Source of the DNA: FEN-1219 sp963744305
Lineage (GTDB): Bacteria; Pseudomonadota; Gammaproteobacteria; Steroidobacterales; Rariloculaceae
Direction: 5' to 3'
Assembly (NCBI GenBank): GCA_963744305.1
Contig: CAVUTF010000034.1
Coordinates: forward strand, 1-64,000
Length of the DNA: 64,000 nucleotides
This document shows positions 59,078 to 64,000 of the stretch, in pieces. How positions within the stretch are numbered: position 1 is the first letter of the stretch; each line of letters starts with the position of its first letter. Both the position numbers and the translations under genes were made by a program. Under the pieces are notes generated by a model. That model had not been told where the DNA came from, searched no databases, and worked only from the letters and a program-made list of their open reading frames with translations.

Positions 59078-59297
59078 CTAGTTCCCACGTGCCGCCAACT
59101 GCCCAAGCGTGTGTCCCTACCTGGTGACGCCACTCAGGCTAGCGCTGCCGCGGAAGGAATTGTTGCTTTCTTCGGCCTGTATTCAGCGATATCGTCAAAT
59201 TTTTGACGCCTTATCTGGATCCACCGATGCTCATGCGTATCGGTGGCCTGCGCCTGCCCGCAGCCCGAGCGGTCACGGAGTGCGGCGACATCGCTAG

Positions 59298-60727
59298 TCA
59301 ACGGCTGGGTACCGCGTCGCCGGCGCGGCCCGAGTCGATATAGGCGAGCGCCCGCGCGATTCTCTTTAGCGTACGCTCGCGGCCGACGAGAACGAGCGTC
59401 GTGCCGATGCCGGGCGACGCGCTCTGTCCCGTGAGCGCAACGCGCAGCGGCTGCGCGACCTTGCCGAGCTTGACGTCGAGCTTCGCTGCGACGGCCTCGA
59501 CGGCGCCCTGCGTCGTGTTCTCGCGACCAGTCGTCGAGTGCGGCGAAGGCGTCGCGCAACGCTTCCAGGATCGGTCGCGCGGCCGGCTGCAAGTGCGTCT
59601 TCGCCGCGGTCGCGTCGAAGTCCTCGTACTCCTCGTAGTAGCAACGGGCGCGCTCGGCCATCTCGACCAGCGTCTGGCTGCGCTCCCGAAGGGCTTCCAC
59701 CGCGAGCTCGAGCGGCGGGCCGTTCTCGGGTCGAGCCCCTGGCGCTCGAGCTGCTGCGCGAGCAACGCCGCGAGTCGGGAGCTCGGCGTCCTCAAGATGT
59801 GCTGCTGATTCACCCACAAGAGCTTCTTCGGATCGAAGTTCGCCGCGGAGCGGCTCACCTTGCCGAGATCGAATAGCCCGATCATCTCGTCGAGACGTGA
59901 AAATCTCCTGGTCGCCGTGCGACCAACCGAGTCGCAGCAGGTAATTGAGCAGCGCCTCGGGCAAGAAGCCCATCTCGCGGTACTCGAGAACGTTGACGGC
60001 GCCGTGCCGCTTGGAGAGCTTCGCGCCGTCCTGCCCGTTGATCATCGGCAGATGTCCATACGCGGGCGGCGCGACGCCGAGCGCGTGAAATAGATTGATT
60101 TGCCGCGGCGTGTTGTTCACGTGATCGTCGCCGCGTATCGCGTGCGTGATGCTCATGTCCGCGTCATCGACGACGACGCGTGAAGTTGTAGGTCGGCGTA
60201 CCGTCGGAACGCAGGATGATCAGGTCGTCGAGCTCCGCGTTGTCGAAAACGATCCGACCCTTGACCAAGTCGTCGAGAACCACCTCGCCCGACAGCGGGT
60301 TCTTGAAGCGCACGACGGGTGTGACATCGGCACGCCGTCGCGAACCGTCGCGGCAGCGGCCGTCGTAACGTGGCTTGCGCCCCGCGGCCTGTGCGGCGGC
60401 TCGCATCGCGTCGAGCTCCTCGCGCGTGCAGTAGCAGTGATAGGCCTTGCCCGAGTCGAGCAGCTGAGCGGCGACTTCGCGATAGCGATCGAAGCGGTGG
60501 GTTTGATAGATCGGCCCCTCGTCCGCGTCGAGCCCGACCCACGCCAAGCCCTCGAGAATCGCGTCGACGGCGGCTTGCGTCGAGCGCTCGCGGTCGGTGT
60601 CCTCGATGCGCAGGATGAAGCGGCCGCCGTGGTGGCGCGCGAACAGCCACGCATAGAGCGCGGTGCGGACGCTGCCGATGTGCAGGAACCCGGTTGGGCT
60701 CGGGGCAAAGCGTGAGCGGACGGTCAT
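59298..60727 (-). CDS. gltX: Glutamyl-tRNA synthetase (multiple frameshifts)
   Basis: Charges tRNA-Glu. The class I signature is VRSRFAPSPTGFLHIGSVRT at the N-terminus, followed by RIEDTDRERST. The KMSKS loop is AKLSKRHGAV. Frame changes near 60182, 59900, 59735 and 59515 separate clean blocks (MSITHAIRGDDHVNNTPRQI, LDEMIGLFDLGKV, ENGPPLELAVEALRERSQTL, VALTGQSASPGIGTTLVLVG). The corrected length is about 476 residues (E. coli 471). The gene is essential, so the breaks are most likely sequence errors. It is divergent from tctC. Confidence 0.92.
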
Positions 60728-60839
60728 CGTGGCGGAAAAGTCTGACGGCGCGGCGAGGCGAAGACAATCGCACCACCGTGGGATTTCGCGACGCCCGCAT
60801 GCGCCGGCAGCGCGCGAGGTCTTATGTCTCGACTTGCTA

Positions 60840-60868
60840 TGTGACGTGGCAACTTTTCAGCGTATATT
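60840..60868 (+). promoter_or_regulatory. Candidate promoter of tctCAB
   Basis: TATATT (60863-60868) as -10 with TGTGAC (60840-60845) 17 bases upstream as a weak -35, in an AT-richer stretch about 80 bases before the proposed tctC start. A small palindrome GGGAAAACTTCCC lies just downstream and could be an operator. Weak evidence. Confidence 0.3.
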
Positions 60869-60947
60869 GTTGGAGTACCGGGAAAACTTCCCGTAAGCCG
60901 CCACGGGGAAGAACATCGGGAACAACAAGAATAAGAATGTAGCAGTC

Positions 60948-62125
60948 GTGGCCCAGGGTCGCTTCGCAAACCGGTCTCAACGATCACACGTGGCGCTGGC
61001 GTGCAGCCGCATGCGCGGCGCTGCTACTGGGCGCGACAGATATCGCGGCACAGGTGTCCACCGAGTGCAGGCAGAACTTCGATGGCCAGAGCCTACGCTG
61101 GATCGTCCCGTACCCCGTCGGCGGCGGTTACGAGATGTACTCGCGCATGCTCGCGCCGTTTCTAGAGGATGCCCTCGGCGCGTCGGTGCTCGTGGAGAGC
61201 ATGCCGAGCGCCGGCGGCACGGCAGGGGCGCGAGCCATCATGCATGCCCATCCCGACGGGCGAACGATCGGTATCGTCAACCTCTCGGGGTTGCTAGTGG
61301 GAGCGCAAACTGGCCTGCGCGACGTTCCCGATCCGATGCGCGATTTCACGATACTCGGGCGTATTACGGAGTCACGCCAGATCTGGGCGACGAGCGCGAC
61401 TCCGGATTCCGCAGCATGGACGAGGTGATCGCTGCAAGCGAGCGGAGGCCTTTGATATTCGGCTCGCGACTTCGGTACGGGCGGCTTCCTGAATATCGTC
61501 GCAACGTCGGAGCTGCTCGGCGTGAACGTCGACATCGTCGCGGGATACGGCGGCACGGCCGACGCCGTCTCGCTGCGATTCGTGGCGAGGTGGATTTGAT
61601 CGCGAACAATTTCGAGTCGTTGCTGCAATGGGTCGAGAGCGGCGATCTGCGTCCGATCTTGCAGATCAGCGACGAGCGAATGTCGCCTCATAAGGCGCTC
61701 GACGGAGTGCCGACGCTCGGCGGCGAGATGGGTTGGGCTGCGCGGCGCGCCGCTCGGCTGGCCGACCCGCCGACGGCGCACGAGCCGATGCAGCCGCGCT
61801 CGCGGTATTGCTTGCGGGGGCGCGACTCGTCGTCGCTCCGCGAGGACTCGACGAATCGCTTGCAGCTTGCTTGCAGCAGGCGCTCACACTAACACTCAGC
61901 CATCCGCGTCTCAGCAATCTCGCGGCCAACGCCGGGCTCATGCTAAGGCCAGCCGGGGCGGACGAAGCACGCGCGGCAACGTTGGCCGCGGCGCAGGCGG
62001 CCAGCGCTTCGGCGCGACGCTGCGCGAAGCGAGGTGCGGTTCAGCGAATGACACCCGCTGCTTCAGCAGTCGCGAGCACGCGCAAAGGAGTTGCTGCGAG
62101 CAAAGCCTCGGAGACGATTCGCTAA
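60948..62125 (+). CDS. tctC: Tripartite tricarboxylate transporter receptor TctC (multiple frameshifts)
   Basis: Periplasmic solute-binding protein of the Bug/TctC family, delivering carboxylates to TctAB. Readable blocks are a signal peptide (WRAAACAALLLGATDIAAQ), LRWIVPYPVGGGYEMYSRML, SMPSAGGTAGARAI, NIVATSELLGVNVDIVAGYG and GEVDLIANNFESLLQWVESG. Frame changes fall near 60990, 61405, 61468, 61568 and 61740, possibly also 62020. Start GTG 60948 is tentative because the signal-peptide frame has no start codon of its own. The stop overlaps the tctA start (TAATG), which supports the 3' end. About 390 residues, slightly long for the family. Confidence 0.82.
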
Positions 62126-63645
62126 TGGGGCCGGTGCTGAACGCCGCCTGGGAAGGCCTGCTCTTAACGATCTCGTGGCCGAATATCCTCTATCCGGTCG
62201 CCGGAACGTTGCTCGCAATGATCGTTGCAACGATTCCCGGGTTGAGCGGGGTCACGCTCATGGCGCTCGTGTTGCCGTTCACTCTCGGCTGGGATCCGCT
62301 GCCGACGATGTTGTTGTTCGGAGCTCTCGTCGGGGGCGCCACGTTCATGGGTTCCGTGACGGCGATTCTCGTCAACATACCGGGCGAGAGCGCCAATGCC
62401 GTCACGACGTTGGACGGGTACCCAATGAGCCAGCAGGGACAAGCCGAGACGGCGCTGGGCTGCTCTGCTGCGGCGTCGGCGCTCGGCTCGACGTTCGGCA
62501 TTCTCGTGCTGCTCGCTCTGATTCCGTTCATGCGTCAGATCGTGCTGGTGTTCGGGCCGCTGGAAATGATGATGCTCGCGCTCTGGGGCCTGACGACTGC
62601 GGCCGCGTTCGCGCAAGGCTCGATGGTCAAGGGGCTTGCGCTCGCCGGTCTAGGGTTTGCGGCCGGGTTCGTGGGCATGGATCCGCGCACGGCGGAGTTA
62701 CGTTACACATTCGGCACGAGCTATCTGCAGGACGGCATCGCGCTCGTTCCGATATTTTTGGGTTTGTTTGCCGTTACCGAAATGATCGACCTCGCGGTTT
62801 CAGGTAAGCGCACGATTTCCGGCGCCAGCTATGTGCGCGAGCTCAACGGCAGCATCAAGGCCGGTGTTTCGGCGGTCTTCAAGCACTTCGGATTGTTTCT
62901 CCGCAGCTCTTTTATCGGCACGGTCATCGGGTTCATTCCCGGCGTCGGCGGCACTGTGGCCGGCTTCATCGCTTACGGCCACGCCGTGCAGACAGCCGGA
63001 GACGACAGGCACCGCTTCGGCAAGGGCGACATCCGCGGCGTGCTCGCGCCGGAGGCGGCCATCGACGCCAAGGACGGCGGCGCACTCGTACCGACGCTCG
63101 CATTCGGCGTGCCCGGCGGCGCGGGCACCGCAATGCTGCTGACGGTCATGGCGCTGCACGGAATTGCACCCGGGTTAGACCTGATCAGTAATCAGCTCAC
63201 GCTCGTCTTCGTGCTCGTTTGGTCGCTGTTTCTGTCGAACTGGCTCACTTCGATACTGGGTATCGCGGCCGTGGCGCCGCTGACGCGGCTGACGGTGTTC
63301 CCCGCGCAGGTTCTCGTGCCGGTGATCCTCAGCATCGTCGCCATGGCGGCGTACGTCTATCGCGGGCTTATCGGCGACGTCATCTTGGCCTTCGGCGTCG
63401 GTGCCGCCGGCTATTACTTGAAGAAGCACGGGTGGTCGCGGATGCCGTTCGTCATAGCGCTCGTGCTCGGTCCGCTGTTCGAGCGGCATCTGATGATCTA
63501 TCTGCAGCTCGCCGAGCTCGGTCGAATCTCGCTGTGGTCGAGGCCGATTGCGCTCGTGATTCTGGCACTGACGTTATCGAGCCTCGCGGTCCCGCTACTA
63601 CGTCGATTGCGCCGGAGCAAGGAGATCGAACGGCATGCGATTTAG
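62125..63645 (+). CDS. tctA: Tripartite tricarboxylate transporter large permease TctA
   Basis: Main membrane subunit of the TTT transporter, driving proton- or sodium-coupled uptake of di/tricarboxylates. I chose ATG 62125 (MGPVLNAAWEGLLLTISWPN), overlapping the tctC stop; the frame upstream is shadow. The 506 residues contain about 12 hydrophobic segments. Family signatures include ATIPGLSGVTLMALVLPFTL near the N-terminus and FIPGVGGTVAGFIAYGHAVQ at about residue 275. Typical TctA length is about 500. Intact, in contrast to tctC. Confidence 0.95.
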   Translation: MGPVLNAAWEGLLLTISWPNILYPVAGTLLAMIVATIPGLSGVTLMALVLPFTLGWDPLPTMLLFGALVGGATFMGSVTAILVNIPGESANAVTTLDGYPMSQQGQAETALGCSAAASALGSTFGILVLLALIPFMRQIVLVFGPLEMMMLALWGLTTAAAFAQGSMVKGLALAGLGFAAGFVGMDPRTAELRYTFGTSYLQDGIALVPIFLGLFAVTEMIDLAVSGKRTISGASYVRELNGSIKAGVSAVFKHFGLFLRSSFIGTVIGFIPGVGGTVAGFIAYGHAVQTAGDDRHRFGKGDIRGVLAPEAAIDAKDGGALVPTLAFGVPGGAGTAMLLTVMALHGIAPGLDLISNQLTLVFVLVWSLFLSNWLTSILGIAAVAPLTRLTVFPAQVLVPVILSIVAMAAYVYRGLIGDVILAFGVGAAGYYLKKHGWSRMPFVIALVLGPLFERHLMIYLQLAELGRISLWSRPIALVILALTLSSLAVPLLRRLRRSKEIERHAI

Positions 63646-64000
63646 CCAAGGAACCGTGGTCGCGTCCGCGCTGTTGCTCGTAGCGACGGTCTTCGCGGTG
63701 ATGACCTTCAGCCTGAGCCCGGTTGCGCGTTGGGTGCCTGCGATCGTGATACTGCCGACACTCACGCTTCTGCTTTTCGCTCTGGTGCTCGAGCTTGTGT
63801 CAGAGCGTTCACTGCCCGGCGGTGGAGCGACTGGTAGGGATGCAACGGCTGAATCAAGGGCAGCCCATGAGCACGCAACGGTCACCTCAGTGCTGCTGCT
63901 TCCTGCGCTGGTCTACGCCTTCGGCCTCCCTGCCGCGGTGTTCGCATTCACATACGCCTACCTTCAGCGTCGCGTGGGCGCGGGAGCCGCACACTCGCTG
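63635..64000 (+). CDS. tctB: Tripartite tricarboxylate transporter small permease TctB (partial)
   Basis: The small membrane subunit that pairs with TctA. It starts MRFSQGTVVASALLLVATVF, overlapping the tctA end by 11 bases. Hydrophobic helices (WVPAIVILPTLTLLLFALVL; TSVLLLPALVYAFGLPAAVF) are separated by a charged loop. The frame is open for 122 codons to the window edge; the usual length is about 150-170. Identification rests on position, size and helix pattern, since TctB sequences are poorly conserved. Confidence 0.75.
   Translation, partial: MRFSQGTVVASALLLVATVFAVMTFSLSPVARWVPAIVILPTLTLLLFALVLELVSERSLPGGGATGRDATAESRAAHEHATVTSVLLLPALVYAFGLPAAVFAFTYAYLQRRVGAGAAHSL

Noticed and set aside
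1..64000. tRNA, rRNA, CRISPR array, insertion sequence or prophage genes
   Set aside because: No cloverleaf-like sequence, rRNA-like block, regularly spaced direct repeats, transposase, integrase or phage gene was recognised by reading; a covariance-model search was not possible.

Overview
The window looks like chromosome of a high-GC gammaproteobacterium. The evidence is gene order: tilS-accA-dnaE-lpxB-lpxA-fabZ-lpxD-skp-bamA-rseP-cdsA-uppS-frr-pyrH-tsf-rpsB facing map-glnD-dapD is the classical gammaproteobacterial dnaE/rpsB neighbourhood, and glrK-qseG-glrR is a gammaproteobacterial signalling operon. GTP-type PEP carboxykinase, PEP-CTERM genes and a Tct uptake system fit an environmental lineage (Steroidobacterales/Nevskiales/Xanthomonadales-like); that placement is inference. 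I saw no rRNA, tRNA or CRISPR.

Layout. 1-18.7 kb (minus): tRNA lysidine synthesis, fatty acid and lipid A synthesis, replication, outer-membrane assembly, phospholipid and undecaprenyl synthesis, ribosome recycling, UMP kinase, EF-Ts and S2. 18.97-23.3 kb (plus): map, glnD, dapD. 23.4-28.1 kb (minus): pstSCAB phosphate importer. 28.3-29.5 kb (plus): dapE. 29.5-32.8 kb (minus): phoB-phoR-phoU-dsbB. 32.8-36.1 kb (minus): tsaB, a DinG/YoaA helicase and a secreted protein. 36.4-38.1 kb (plus): pckG. 38.1-47.2 kb (minus): cyclase-FHA fusion, methyltransferase, dusA, a large PAS/GAF/GGDEF/EAL protein, and a lipoprotein metalloprotease with a secreted partner. 47.4-53.0 kb (plus): galE, glrK-qseG-glrR, an FkbM-type methyltransferase. 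53.1-60.7 kb (minus): PrsR-like regulator, DegT-type aminotransferase, a receiver-like/TonB fusion, a PEP-CTERM protein, gltX. 60.9-64.0 kb (plus): tctC-tctA-tctB, running off the window.

Two features cut across the window. (1) Five copies of a palindromic repeat with core GGGGTCGGGTAC, each at or just after a stop codon; two copies supply the last codons of a protein. (2) About half of the genes, including essential ones (bamA, rpsB, tsf, map, gltX), are interrupted by one or more small indels that restore a perfect family match in another frame. The breaks are patchy (dense at 19-20.8, 53-56 and 59.5-61.8 kb, almost none at 33-45 kb), so I read them as consensus errors, not gene decay, and annotate these genes over their full span.

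Working links: PstSCAB, PhoU and PhoBR form one phosphate import and sensing module. Lpx, FabZ, Skp, BamA and RseP together build and police the outer membrane. PrsR, the aminotransferase, FkbM and the PEP-CTERM protein suggest an exopolysaccharide/exosortase programme whose other parts lie elsewhere.
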